Below, piece by piece: positions 9,727 through 18,772 of a stretch of 64,000 nucleotides of DNA (position 1 is its first letter; each line of letters opens with the position of its first letter). Below the pieces are notes generated by a model, which saw nothing but the letters and a program-made list of their open reading frames with translations, was not told where the DNA came from and did no database searches. The translations under genes were made by a program, and so were the position numbers. This DNA is from Pseudomonas sp. SDI (GTDB lineage: Bacteria > Pseudomonadota > Gammaproteobacteria > Pseudomonadales > Pseudomonadaceae), in assembly GCF_003105155.1 (NCBI RefSeq), contig NZ_QETK01000006.1, positions 1 through 64,000 of the forward strand, read 5' to 3'.

Positions 9727-11004
9727 GTGGACGAGTACCAGCAGACGATCCGTACCCTGTCAGATCGCATAGTCCTGGCACAAACACCCATCCGCGTGCT
9801 CGATGCGGTGAAGTGGGACGACTCGATTCGCCAGGGTTTCCTCAAGGCCAAGGGCAAGGAAATGCCGGCGGTGGACCGCAGCTACTACCAGCGACGGCCG
9901 CTGTCGTTCGATTCCAGCGCGGTCAAGCTCGAGTTCCAGAACATCGAGCGCGACATCACCCGCCAACTCGGCCAGTTCAACCCGGTTGGACAGATCATGC
10001 GGCGCATGTGCAAGGAGTACCGCATGGTCGTGCGCATGCTCGAAGCGCGCGGCACCGAGGACTTCGGGCTGATTTCGCAGGAGCTCTACGGCGCCGCCTC
10101 CGACGCCTTCCATGCCGGCGACCCAACCCTGGCCGACCTTGGCCTGATGCTTTCCGACTACCTGAACAACATCGACGGCCGTGGCGACCTCAAGGACGAA
10201 CCGAAGAACCTCACCGCCAAACAGGCCGTGGAGCTGCTCCAGGGCCGGCTGAACAAGGTGTTCGGCGAGGCCGAGGAAACCATCCGGGTGTTCGAGTCCG
10301 ACGGCATCGTTGCCGATGCGGCGGCCGGCGCCGACTACATCAAGATCCGCGCCGATGCCATGTTCAACAGCCGCGATGTGCGCGCGCTGGAGGTGCATGA
10401 AGGGCTGGTGCATGTCGGTACTACCCTGAACGGCCTCAATCAGCCGATCTGCACCTTCCTGGCCAAGGGCCCGCCGTCGTCGACGGTGACCCAGGAAGGC
10501 CTGGCGATCCTGATGGAAGTGATTGCCTTCGCCTCTTACCCGAGCCGCCTGCGCAAGCTCACCAACCGCACGCGGGCGATCCACATGGTCGAGGAGGGCG
10601 CCGACTTCATGCAGGTCTACGAATTCTTCCGCGCCCAGGGCTTCGAGATGGCCGAGAGCTACGGCAACGCCAGTCGGGTATTCCGTGGCTCGGTGCCCAA
10701 TGGCCTGCCGTTTACCAAAGACTTGTCCTACCTCAAGGGCTTCATCATGGTTTACAACTACATTCAGTTGGCCGTGAGAAAGGGCAAGCTTGAACAGATT
10801 CCCTTGCTGTTCTGCGGCAAGACCACCCTGGAAGACATGCGTACCCTGCGTCAACTGGTCGACGAAGGCCTGGTGGAGCCACCCAAATACCTGCCGGAGC
10901 AGTTCCGCGACCTGAACGCGCTGTCGGCCTGGATGTGTTTCTCCAACTTCCTCAATCACCTGAGCCTGGACCGGATTGAAGCCGACTATTCGAACATTCT
11001 CTGA
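9727..11004 (+). CDS. DUF1704 / QEGLA-motif protein, probable zinc peptidase
   Basis: A 425-residue cytoplasmic protein of the DUF1704 family, commonly annotated as flavohemoglobin expression-modulating QEGLA motif protein. The QEGLA motif is at 256-260 and an HExxxH motif (HEGLVH) at 224-229. DUF1704 also contains the mammalian tubulin carboxypeptidase MATCAP, where an HExxxH motif binds catalytic zinc, so a metallo-carboxypeptidase role is a reasonable inference. The start used is GTG at 9727 with AAGGAG about 8 bases before. The gene sits in a TetR-lipoprotein-DUF1704-hydrolase series and overlaps the next frame by 29 bp. The natural substrate in bacteria is unknown. Confidence 0.85.
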   Translation: MDEYQQTIRTLSDRIVLAQTPIRVLDAVKWDDSIRQGFLKAKGKEMPAVDRSYYQRRPLSFDSSAVKLEFQNIERDITRQLGQFNPVGQIMRRMCKEYRMVVRMLEARGTEDFGLISQELYGAASDAFHAGDPTLADLGLMLSDYLNNIDGRGDLKDEPKNLTAKQAVELLQGRLNKVFGEAEETIRVFESDGIVADAAAGADYIKIRADAMFNSRDVRALEVHEGLVHVGTTLNGLNQPICTFLAKGPPSSTVTQEGLAILMEVIAFASYPSRLRKLTNRTRAIHMVEEGADFMQVYEFFRAQGFEMAESYGNASRVFRGSVPNGLPFTKDLSYLKGFIMVYNYIQLAVRKGKLEQIPLLFCGKTTLEDMRTLRQLVDEGLVEPPKYLPEQFRDLNALSAWMCFSNFLNHLSLDRIEADYSNIL

Positions 11005-11899
11005 GCACGGGCGGCGCTGGCTGGGCCTTGGCCTGTTGCTGGCGAGCCTGGGCGGCTGCAGTTCGCTGTTGTTCTACCCCGAGCCTGGGCAGCCGTTCAC
11101 CCCAGAGAAAGCCAAGCTTGCCTACCGCGACGTGACCCTCACGGCCGCCGACGGCACCCGCCTGCATGGTTGGTGGTTGCCAGCCAAGGACGGCGTTGAG
11201 GTCAAGGGTACGGTGCTGCACCTGCATGGCAATGGCGGCAACCTGGCCTGGCACCTGGGCGCTAGCTGGTGGTTGCCAGAGCAGGGCTACCAGGTGTTGT
11301 TGCTCGACTATCGCGGTTACGGCCTGTCGCAAGGCAAGCCGTCGTTGCCGGCGGTGTACCAGGACATCGACGCCGCCATGGGCTGGCTGCAGCAGGCCCC
11401 GGAGGTTGCCGGCAAACCGCTGGTGCTGCTGGGGCAGAGCCTGGGTGGGGCGTTGGCGATTCATTACCTGGGCGAGCACCCCGAGCAGCGTCGGCGCTTC
11501 CAGGCGCTGGTGTTCGATGGGGTACCGGCCAGCTACCGCGAGGTTGGGCAGTTTGCCCTGAGCACGTCGTGGTTGCTGTGGGCGTTTCAGGTGCCGCTGT
11601 CATGGCTGGTGCCGGATGGCGACAGTGCCATACGTTCAATTGATCAATTGAACACGCCACCGAAGCTGTTCTTTCATAGCATCGACGACCCGATCGTGCC
11701 GCTGGTCAATGGCCTGCAGCTGTATCAGGCGGCGCCGCCGCCACGGGTGCTGCAACTGACCCGAGGTGGGCATGTGCAGACGTTTGCCGACCCGACCTGG
11801 CGCCAGGTGATGCTGCGGTTCCTGGATGACCCCGAACATTTCAACGGGCTGCGGCGTTTGGCCGAGGTCCCTAATTACCCTGACGAGAAGTCGCAATGA
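10976..11899 (+). CDS. Alpha/beta hydrolase with lipoprotein signal
   Basis: A 307-residue alpha/beta hydrolase. The N-terminus carries a signal with lipobox LGGC (Cys at about 28), so it is probably a lipoprotein. The nucleophile elbow is GQSLGG (GxSxG), with an acid candidate in SIDDPIVP and a His in GGHVQTF. It resembles YfhR/BEM46-type hydrolases. The start is uncertain: TTG at 10976 is the only reasonable start upstream of the signal and overlaps the DUF1704 gene by 29 bp. It ends in a 4-bp overlap with the next gene. Substrate unknown. Confidence 0.8.
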   Translation: MKPTIRTFSEHGRRWLGLGLLLASLGGCSSLLFYPEPGQPFTPEKAKLAYRDVTLTAADGTRLHGWWLPAKDGVEVKGTVLHLHGNGGNLAWHLGASWWLPEQGYQVLLLDYRGYGLSQGKPSLPAVYQDIDAAMGWLQQAPEVAGKPLVLLGQSLGGALAIHYLGEHPEQRRRFQALVFDGVPASYREVGQFALSTSWLLWAFQVPLSWLVPDGDSAIRSIDQLNTPPKLFFHSIDDPIVPLVNGLQLYQAAPPPRVLQLTRGGHVQTFADPTWRQVMLRFLDDPEHFNGLRRLAEVPNYPDEKSQ

Positions 11900-12222
11900 G
11901 TGAAGAACGCAACGCCATCCCGCTGATCATTACCGGCATCTGCAGCATCATCGGCACGGTGGGCTGCCTGTGGTACTACGGTTACCTGCATTTCGCCAAG
12001 CCCGAGGATGCCTTGCTGCTGTCGGACTTCACCATGCTCAAGACCATTCCGGGGGAAGACTACAAGGTCTCGCTGAGCCCGGCGCCGCAGGTGGCGCAGT
12101 GCATCGATGGCGTGCTGGTGTTGTTCGACACCTCGCAGAAGGGCTTGACCGGTGTGCTGGTGGACAACAAGAAGCAGGCGGTACGTTGCATGGGCCAGGA
12201 AACCCCGCAGCAGGTTCAGTAA
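11896..12222 (+). CDS. Small membrane-anchored protein, function unknown
   Basis: A 108-residue protein with one N-terminal hydrophobic segment (about residues 8-30, LIITGICSIIGTVGCLWYYG) and a soluble C-terminal part of about 75 residues with two Cys (QCIDG and VRCMG). It overlaps the hydrolase gene by 4 bp (ATGA), so the two are translationally coupled. No known domain is recognised. It is the last gene of the rightward set that starts with the TetR regulator; a REP palindrome follows 14 bp later. Confidence 0.75.
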   Translation: MSEERNAIPLIITGICSIIGTVGCLWYYGYLHFAKPEDALLLSDFTMLKTIPGEDYKVSLSPAPQVAQCIDGVLVLFDTSQKGLTGVLVDNKKQAVRCMGQETPQQVQ

Positions 12223-12235
12223 GCCTTCATAAAAG

Positions 12236-12307
12236 CATCGCGGGACGAGCCCGCTCCCACGCAAAAGCGACTGTGCTCTTCTGTGGGAGCGGGCTCGTCC
12301 CGCGATG
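12236..12307. repeat. Paired REP palindrome
   Basis: Two perfect 25-bp inverted arms (12236-12260 and 12283-12307, core gcgggacgagcccgctccca) separated by 22 bp. It fills the gap between two convergent genes (stops at 12222 and 12323), a typical location for Pseudomonas REP elements, and could terminate transcription from both sides. Confidence 0.9.
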
Positions 12308-12322
12308 AGGCCCTTCAGTCAA

Positions 12323-13111
12323 TCAGTTCAATTGACTAACTGAACGCGGCGCCACCGGCTGGTTGTCGTTGGAAATGGTCACTTCCACCCGACGGTTCTG
12401 CGCGCGACCCGAGTTGCTGCTGTTGTCGGCAACCGGATACTCCTTGCCATAGCCTTGCGCCACGATCCGTGCCGGATCTACCCCAGCCCGTACCAGGGCA
12501 GCACGCACCGAGTTGGCCCGCCGCTCGGACAGCGACTGGTTGTAGTTCGCCGAGCCCTTGCTGTCGGTGTAGCCCTCGACGATCACCTTGCGGTCAGGAT
12601 TCTCGTTGAGGAACTGCGCCAGCTTGGTGATGTTCGGGAAGGCGCTGCTTTTCAGGTTGGCCTTGTCGAAATCGAACAGTACATCGCCAAAGGTCACCAG
12701 GGTGCCGCGTTCGGTCTGCTTGGCGTTGAGGCTGTCCTGCAGTTGTTTGATCTGCGCGTCGCGGGCGTCCAGGCGGGCCTGGGCGCGTTGCGCAGCGGCA
12801 TTTTTCAGGTTGTTTTCAGCGGTACGCAGGGCGATGGTCTGTTTCGCCACCTCGACACGCTGGTTGGTCAGGTAGGCCAGTTGGTCGATCTTCTTCTCGT
12901 TTTCCTTGTCCATGTAGGCCTTGTCGGCCTTGTTCAGCCAGTCCTGGGCATCCTTGGTTTCAAGGGCCGCCACTTTGCTCGACTGCGGGTCGCTTTGCAG
13001 GGCGGAGAAGTTGCTCCGGGCCGATTCCAGGTTGGCGTTCGGTTGCGAAGAGCAAGCGGCCAGGCCAACGCTCAGGGCCAGGAGGGCGGGGATCATCACG
13101 TGTTTACGCAT
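12323..13111 (-). CDS. OmpA-family lipoprotein (LptF/OprF-like C-terminal domain)
   Basis: A 262-residue outer-membrane lipoprotein. The signal peptide ends in lipobox LAAC (Cys at about 20). A long helical coiled region follows (about 45-130, rich in Ala/Gln/Lys), then a C-terminal OmpA-like peptidoglycan-binding domain (FDFDKANLKSSAFPNI and EGYTDSKGSANYNQSLSERR). The P. aeruginosa counterpart at this locus (recalled as PA3692) is called lipotoxin F and is AlgU-regulated; it is unrelated to the LPS transporter LptF, so no symbol is given. It lies 50 bp after the DUF4398 lipoprotein gene, probably in one transcript. Confidence 0.9.
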   Translation of the reverse strand: MRKHVMIPALLALSVGLAACSSQPNANLESARSNFSALQSDPQSSKVAALETKDAQDWLNKADKAYMDKENEKKIDQLAYLTNQRVEVAKQTIALRTAENNLKNAAAQRAQARLDARDAQIKQLQDSLNAKQTERGTLVTFGDVLFDFDKANLKSSAFPNITKLAQFLNENPDRKVIVEGYTDSKGSANYNQSLSERRANSVRAALVRAGVDPARIVAQGYGKEYPVADNSSNSGRAQNRRVEVTISNDNQPVAPRSVSQLN

Positions 13112-13161
13112 AGTGGTTCATCCTTTGATCGATTACGAATGCACGGTGGGCGGGCGGCGGC

Positions 13162-13575
13162 TTACTGCACGCTGCGCATGCCTTCCTCACGCAGGTCCTG
13201 AACCCCCTGGCGGGCGTCCTGCACGGCTTTCTGGGCTTTGGCGGCCTGGGCCGTGCGTTCGGCGACGCGGGCATCCCATTCGGCTTGTTCGGCCAGGGTA
13301 CGGGCTTCGTCATACTTCTTGTCGTGCATGGCAATTTCGGCCTGCTTGAACTTGTCCTGAGCCGATTTCATCTGCACGGCGGCAAACTCGGTACCGCCCG
13401 CAGTGACGGCGGAATTCACTGCCGATTGCGCCAGGGCGTATTGCTCGCTGGGCGGGTTGCCGGCACAGCCGGCCAGAACCAGGCTGCTGCCCAGTGCCAG
13501 CGCGGCCAGCTTGAGCCCGCGCAGGTGGCTGAACGAGGTGTGTGCGGTGCGGGTCTTCATAGTGGTCAACTCCAT
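13162..13575 (-). CDS. DUF4398-type lipoprotein
   Basis: A 137-residue lipoprotein with a signal segment (LKLAALALGSSLVLAGC) and lipobox LAGC, followed by an Ala/Gln/Lys-rich helical coiled coil of the DUF4398 type (SAVNSAVTAGGTEFAAVQMK onward). The ATG at 13575 is chosen because AGGAGT lies 8 nt upstream; ATG at 13560 is an alternative. DUF4398 lipoproteins often pair with OmpA-like lipoproteins, as here, and both may tie the outer membrane to peptidoglycan. An AlgU-like promoter lies about 110 bp upstream. Confidence 0.85.
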   Translation of the reverse strand: MELTTMKTRTAHTSFSHLRGLKLAALALGSSLVLAGCAGNPPSEQYALAQSAVNSAVTAGGTEFAAVQMKSAQDKFKQAEIAMHDKKYDEARTLAEQAEWDARVAERTAQAAKAQKAVQDARQGVQDLREEGMRSVQ

Positions 13576-13686
13576 TGGATCACTCCTGATGAACGACGAA
13601 TGCCGTAGCAGTCCATCGGCGGGCCCGACCGCCACGAGGAAGACAGTTACCCGTGGCGGAAGGGTTTTGCCGTAATGGCTATTGGC

Positions 13687-13714
13687 TGTGACCGAAGCGA
13701 TTTTTGAATAGTTC
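13687..13714 (-). promoter_or_regulatory. Possible AlgU (sigma-22) promoter
   Basis: On the minus strand, GAACTA (13714-13709), a 17-bp spacer and TCACA (13691-13687) resemble the AlgU/RpoE consensus GAACTT-N16/17-TCnnA. It points toward the DUF4398 and OmpA-lipoprotein genes, whose P. aeruginosa counterparts are envelope-stress genes. One mismatch in the -35 element; not tested. Confidence 0.5.
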
Positions 13715-13744
13715 AGAAAAAATTCGTGCGGGGTGGAGCTTTTT

Positions 13745-13762
13745 ACTGACTGATCGGTCAGT
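13745..13762. promoter_or_regulatory. TetR-type operator-like palindrome 1
   Basis: actgactgatcggtcagt is an 18-bp near-perfect inverted repeat (one mismatched pair) of the kind bound by TetR-family repressors. It lies upstream of the AlgU-like promoter. The regulator is unknown. Confidence 0.45.
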
Positions 13763-13838
13763 GAGTTTTTTCGGGAACTATCGGGTGCGCGCAGGTGTAT
13801 CGGGGAGGCTCCCTCAGGGGGGAATTCAGCGGGGTTTT

Positions 13839-13856
13839 ACTGGCTGACAGGTCAGT
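13839..13856. promoter_or_regulatory. TetR-type operator-like site 2
   Basis: actggctgacaggtcagt matches site 1 in 14 of 18 positions and shares the preceding TTTT and the GTCAGTG end. It begins 94 bp from site 1 and overlaps the 3' end of the 114-residue gene on the minus strand. It is less symmetric than site 1. Confidence 0.35.
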
Positions 13857-14196
13857 GCGTGGATTCATCCTTGCGCGTACTCATGTCGCGCAAGTAGCGC
13901 CGGGAAAGCGCGAGAAAGCGCGGCGTCGCGCCAATGTCCTCATACAGCGGATCGCCTTCCTCGTCGGTGGCGATCACCTGCTGGCCCTTGATGTACGGAA
14001 AGCTTGCCTCCAGCTCTTCCAGCGCCGCCCCGAGCAGCTCCCCGAGCAGTTCTTCCGGCTGGCGTTTCGGATACATCTCCGCCAGTGCGGCAAGGCGCGC
14101 CGCGGCTTCCACGTCCAGATGCAGCACATGGCCGGTCGCCGTCAGGCGGCCTTTGGCGCTGTGCTCCCAGTGTTCGGCCAGTTCGCGAATTTTCAT
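13852..14196 (-). CDS. Conserved hypothetical protein, 114 residues
   Basis: A 114-residue soluble protein. The ATG at 14196 is preceded by GAGG. The N-terminal half (MKIRELAEHWEHSAKGRL) and a central helical run (AARLAALAEMYPKRQPEELL) look like a small helical domain with a ribbon-helix-helix flavour, but no family is firmly recognised. The C-terminal part contains a Glu/Asp-rich loop (ATDEEGDPLYED). It sits divergently just upstream of ppc, the same place as a small conserved gene in other Pseudomonas. Function unknown. Confidence 0.75.
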   Translation of the reverse strand: MKIRELAEHWEHSAKGRLTATGHVLHLDVEAAARLAALAEMYPKRQPEELLGELLGAALEELEASFPYIKGQQVIATDEEGDPLYEDIGATPRFLALSRRYLRDMSTRKDESTH

Positions 14197-14331
14197 GATG
14201 ACCTCGTTCAAAGCCCACGGGCATGTCTTGAGCTTAGCCCGCCTGCTCGCCGTGGTCTGCCTTGAAAGCACCAGCGGTAGTGGGGCACTCTGGACCCAGA
14301 GCGGTTTTCCCGAATGCTGGAGATAAGGCTG

Positions 14332-16959
14332 ATGACCGATATCGATGTGCGCTTGCGTGAAGATGTTCATCTGTTGGGCGAGTTGTTGGGCGATACCGTG
14401 CGCGAACAGCACGGCGAAGCATTTTTGCAGAAGATCGAAGCCATCCGCCGCAGTGCCAAGGCCGATCGCAGCGGCAGCGCCGAGCAACTGAGCTCCAGCC
14501 TCGCCGACCTCGACGAGAACGAACTGCTGCCGGTGGCACGAGCGTTCAACCAGTTTCTCAACCTGGCGAACATCGCCGAGCAGTACCAGCTGATTCGCCG
14601 TCGCGAGGCCGGCCAGCCGGAACCCTTCGAATCGCGGGTGCTGCCCGAACTGCTGGCCCGGCTCAAGGCCGCCGGCCACAGCGACGACGCTCTGGCCCGG
14701 CAACTGGGCAAGCTGAGCATCGAGCTGGTGCTCACCGCCCACCCCACCGAGGTGGCGCGGCGCACCCTGATCCAGAAGTACGACGCCATCGCCGAACAGC
14801 TCGCCGCCCAGGATCACCGCGACCTGATCCCGGCCGAGCGCGAACAGATCCGCGAACGCCTGCAACGGCTGATCGCCGAAGCCTGGCACACCGAAGAAAT
14901 CCGCCGCACCCGGCCGACCCCGGTCGACGAAGCCAAGTGGGGCTTCGCGGTGATCGAACATTCGCTGTGGCAGGCCATCCCGCATCACCTGCGCAAGGTC
15001 GACAAGGCCCTGCACGCCGCCACCGGCCTGCGCCTGCCGCTGGAGGCCGCGCCGATCCGCTTCGCTTCATGGATGGGCGGCGACCGTGACGGCAACCCGA
15101 ACGTCACCGCCAAGGTCACCCGCGAAGTGCTGCTGCTGGCGCGCTGGATGGCCGCCGACCTGTTCCTGCGCGACATCGATGCGCTGGCCGCCGAGCTGTC
15201 CATGCAGCAGGCCAGCGAGGCCTTGCGGGCCAAGGTCGGTGGGTCTGCCGAGCCGTATCGGGCGCTGCTCAAGGCACTGCGCGAGCGCCTGCGCGTTACC
15301 CGCGCCTGGGCCCAGGCATCCCTGGCCAGCGCCCAGGCGCCTGGCGCCGAGGTGCTGCAGGACAACCGCGAGCTGTTCGAGCCGCTGCTGCTCTGTTTCG
15401 AATCGCTGCACGCCTGTGGCATGGGCGTGATTGCCGACGGGCCGTTGCTCGACTGCCTGCGCCGGGCGGTGACCTTCGGCCTGTTCCTGGTCCGCCTGGA
15501 CGTGCGCCAGGACGCCGCCCGGCACGCCGCCGCGCTCGGCGAAATCACCGAGTACCTCGGCCTCGGGCGCTATGAGGACTGGGACGAAGAGGCGCGCATC
15601 GCGTTCCTCCAACGCGAACTGAACAACCGTCGTCCGCTGTTGCCGAGTCACTTCCAGCCACAGGCCGACACCGCCGAGGTGCTGGCCACCTGCCGCGAAA
15701 TCGCCGCCGCACCGGCCGCCTCGCTGGGCTCCTACGTGATCTCCATGGCCGGCGCCGCTTCCGACGTGCTGGCGGTACAATTGCTGCTCAAAGAGGCCGG
15801 GGTGTTGCGGCCGATGCGCGTGGTGCCGCTGTTCGAAACCCTTGCCGACCTCGACAACGCCGGCCCGGTGATGGCGCGCCTGCTCGGCCTGCCGGGCTAT
15901 CGCGCCGGGCTGCATGGCCCGCAGGAAGTGATGATTGACTATTCCGACTCGGCCAAGGACGCCGGCACCACGGCGGCAGCCTGGGCCCAGTACCGCGCGC
16001 AGGAAACCCTGGTGCGCATCTGTCGTGAGCAGCAGGTTGAGCTGTTGTTGTTCCATGGCCGTGGCGGCACCGTCGGCCGTGGCGGCGGCCCGGCCCACGC
16101 GGCGATCCTCTCGCAGCCGCCGGGCTCGGTGGCCGGGCGGTTCCGCACCACCGAACAGGGCGAGATGATCCGCTTCAAGTTCGGCCTGCCGGACATCGCC
16201 GAGCAGAACCTCAACCTGTACCTGGCCGCAGTGCTCGAAGCGACCCTGCTGCCACCACCGCCACCGCAGCCGGCCTGGCGTGCGCTGATGGACCAGTTGG
16301 CGGCCGACGGGGTCAAGGCCTACCGTGGCGTGGTGCGCGAGAATCCCGCGTTCGTCGAGTACTTCCGCCAGTCCACTCCGGAACAGGAACTGGGCCGTCT
16401 GCCGCTGGGCAGCCGCCCGGCCAAGCGGCGTGCCGGTGGCATCGAAAGCCTGCGGGCGATCCCGTGGATCTTCGGCTGGACCCAGACCCGCCTGATGCTG
16501 CCGGCCTGGCTCGGTTGGGAAGCCGCGTTGAACAATGCGCTGGCGCGCGGGCAGGGGCCATTGCTGGCCGAGATGCGTGAGCAGTGGCCGTTCTTCCGGA
16601 CCCGCATCGACATGCTTGAGATGGTGTTGGCCAAGGCCGACGCGGAGATCGCCCGCTCCTACGACGAACGTCTAGTGCAACCGCAACTGCGACCTTTAGG
16701 TGCGCATCTGCGCGACCTATTGTCGCAGGCGTGCCAGGTGGTGCTGGGGCTGACCGGGCAGCCGGTGCTACTCGCGCACAGCCCCGAGACCCTCGAATTC
16801 ATCCGCTTGCGCAACACCTACCTCGATCCGCTACATCTATTGCAGGCCGAACTGCTGGCCCGCTCGCGCGGCCGCGAAGCCGCTCTGGACAGCCCTCTGG
16901 AGCAAGCATTGCTGGTGACTGTGGCCGGTATCGCGGCCGGGTTGCGCAACACCGGTTGA
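14332..16959 (+). CDS. ppc: Phosphoenolpyruvate carboxylase
   Basis: An 875-residue cytoplasmic enzyme that carboxylates PEP with bicarbonate to oxaloacetate, refilling the TCA cycle. Catalytic landmarks are intact: TAHPTE with the active His at about 138, [16 protein letters not shown], the glycine loop [14 protein letters not shown] near residue 575, and the C-terminal RNTG that reaches the active site. ATG at 14332 is chosen (AAGG just upstream) over an in-frame ATG at 14314. Length matches gammaproteobacterial Ppc. It is monocistronic by appearance, with 267 bp before adk. Confidence 0.97.
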   Translation: MTDIDVRLREDVHLLGELLGDTVREQHGEAFLQKIEAIRRSAKADRSGSAEQLSSSLADLDENELLPVARAFNQFLNLANIAEQYQLIRRREAGQPEPFESRVLPELLARLKAAGHSDDALARQLGKLSIELVLTAHPTEVARRTLIQKYDAIAEQLAAQDHRDLIPAEREQIRERLQRLIAEAWHTEEIRRTRPTPVDEAKWGFAVIEHSLWQAIPHHLRKVDKALHAATGLRLPLEAAPIRFASWMGGDRDGNPNVTAKVTREVLLLARWMAADLFLRDIDALAAELSMQQASEALRAKVGGSAEPYRALLKALRERLRVTRAWAQASLASAQAPGAEVLQDNRELFEPLLLCFESLHACGMGVIADGPLLDCLRRAVTFGLFLVRLDVRQDAARHAAALGEITEYLGLGRYEDWDEEARIAFLQRELNNRRPLLPSHFQPQADTAEVLATCREIAAAPAASLGSYVISMAGAASDVLAVQLLLKEAGVLRPMRVVPLFETLADLDNAGPVMARLLGLPGYRAGLHGPQEVMIDYSDSAKDAGTTAAAWAQYRAQETLVRICREQQVELLLFHGRGGTVGRGGGPAHAAILSQPPGSVAGRFRTTEQGEMIRFKFGLPDIAEQNLNLYLAAVLEATLLPPPPPQPAWRALMDQLAADGVKAYRGVVRENPAFVEYFRQSTPEQELGRLPLGSRPAKRRAGGIESLRAIPWIFGWTQTRLMLPAWLGWEAALNNALARGQGPLLAEMREQWPFFRTRIDMLEMVLAKADAEIARSYDERLVQPQLRPLGAHLRDLLSQACQVVLGLTGQPVLLAHSPETLEFIRLRNTYLDPLHLLQAELLARSRGREAALDSPLEQALLVTVAGIAAGLRNTG

Positions 16960-17028
16960 GGTCGGCAAGGGCGGGGCGGTGCGGGTTGGCTCCGCCTCCA
17001 GCAACGCTGGGCGAAGGTCTCCACGAAT

Positions 17029-17051
17029 AGGGTTGCGCCCGGCGCAACCCT
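17029..17051. terminator. Stem-loop between ppc and adk
   Basis: An 11-bp perfect inverted repeat (AGGGTTGCGCC 17029-17039, GGCGCAACCCT 17041-17051) with almost no loop and no T-run. It may be a factor-dependent terminator or processing hairpin; the 267-bp gap (16960-17226) otherwise shows only a TGACC-N7-GGTCA inverted repeat at 17138-17154, near a possible adk promoter. Confidence 0.45.
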
Positions 17052-17157
17052 GTCCCCAAAGCAGCCCCGACCATGGCTTTTTCCAACTTTCGCCCGCTTG
17101 TGTGGTCTGGGGCGGCTGTGTATCTTGAGCAGCCTTTTGACCAATTTATGGTCATAA

Positions 17158-17877
<720 letters not shown>

Positions 17878-17898
17878 TCCGTCCCTCGGGATGTGCAG

Positions 17899-17929
17899 AA
17901 CAACGGCCCGCTTGCGGGCCGTTGTTGTT
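17899..17929 (+). terminator. Intrinsic terminator after adk
   Basis: A 13-bp perfect stem (AACAACGGCCCGC 17899-17911, GCGGGCCGTTGTT 17914-17926) with a TT apparent loop, then a short T-run. A TATAAT sequence at 17930-17935 follows at once and could serve tsaB, but no matching -35 is seen. Confidence 0.8.
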
Positions 17930-17967
17930 TATAATGGCGCTCTTTTTTCTCTCGCCTGGAAGCCCCG

Positions 17968-18642
17968 ATGACCACCTTGCTGGCCCTCGATACCGCCACC
18001 GAAGCCTGCTCCGTTGCCTTGCTCCATGATGGCAAGGTGCTTAGCCATTACGAGGTGATCCCGCGCCTGCATGCGCAGAAGCTGTTGCCGATGATCCAGA
18101 CCCTGCTCGGCGACGCTGGCATCGCCCTGTCGGCGCTCGATGCCATCGCCTTCGGTCGTGGTCCCGGGGCGTTCACCGGCGTGCGGATCGCCATCGGCGT
18201 GGTCCAGGGCCTGGCCTTTGCGCTGGAGCGGCCGGTGCTGCCGGTGTCGAACCTGGCCGTGCTGGCCCAGCGCGCCTTGCGCGAGCACGGCGCGCGGCAG
18301 GTGGCCGCGGCCATCGATGCGCGGATGGACGAGGTGTACTGGGGCTGCTACCAGGAAAGCGCCGGCGAGATGCGCCTGCTCGGTAGCGAAGTGGTACTGC
18401 CGCCGGAGCAGGTGATTGTCCCCGCCCAAATCAGTGGCGAGCTGTTTGGCGCGGGCACCGGCTGGGCCTATGCCGAGCGCCTGCCGGTGAACGTCGCCGG
18501 CATCGATGCTGGCATGCTGCCGCACGCCCTCGACCTGCTGAACCTGGCCCAGTTCGCCTGGGCTCGCGGTGAAGCCATCGCGGCCGATCAGGCCCAGCCT
18601 GTCTACCTGCGCGACAACGTTGCGACGCCAAAAAGCCGCTGA
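17968..18642 (+). CDS. tsaB: tRNA t6A synthesis protein TsaB
   Basis: A 224-residue member of the TsaB/YeaZ family, an ASKHA-fold partner that scaffolds TsaD in making N6-threonylcarbamoyladenosine at tRNA position 37. The N-terminal signature LALDTATEACSVAL and the FGRGPGAFTGVRIAIG segment are typical. Like other TsaB proteins it lacks the metal-binding HxxxH of TsaD. It lies next to adk, the usual Pseudomonas neighbour. Confidence 0.93.
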   Translation: MTTLLALDTATEACSVALLHDGKVLSHYEVIPRLHAQKLLPMIQTLLGDAGIALSALDAIAFGRGPGAFTGVRIAIGVVQGLAFALERPVLPVSNLAVLAQRALREHGARQVAAAIDARMDEVYWGCYQESAGEMRLLGSEVVLPPEQVIVPAQISGELFGAGTGWAYAERLPVNVAGIDAGMLPHALDLLNLAQFAWARGEAIAADQAQPVYLRDNVATPKSR

Positions 18643-18772
18643 TTGCCTTTGGTCGGTTATCGCCAATCAAAGTAAAACGTTTTGCCCGATCTGTGGTCCA
18701 GTTATCAGTCGGGCATTTGCGAAAGGCCTCAGGTGCCGCTAAATTGCCATCATTGGTTCCGAGTACCTTTCC

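Noticed and set aside
12455..13201. 248-codon plus-strand frame opposite the OmpA-like gene
   Set aside because: Shadow of the minus-strand lipoprotein gene, which has a signal peptide, lipobox and OmpA domain.
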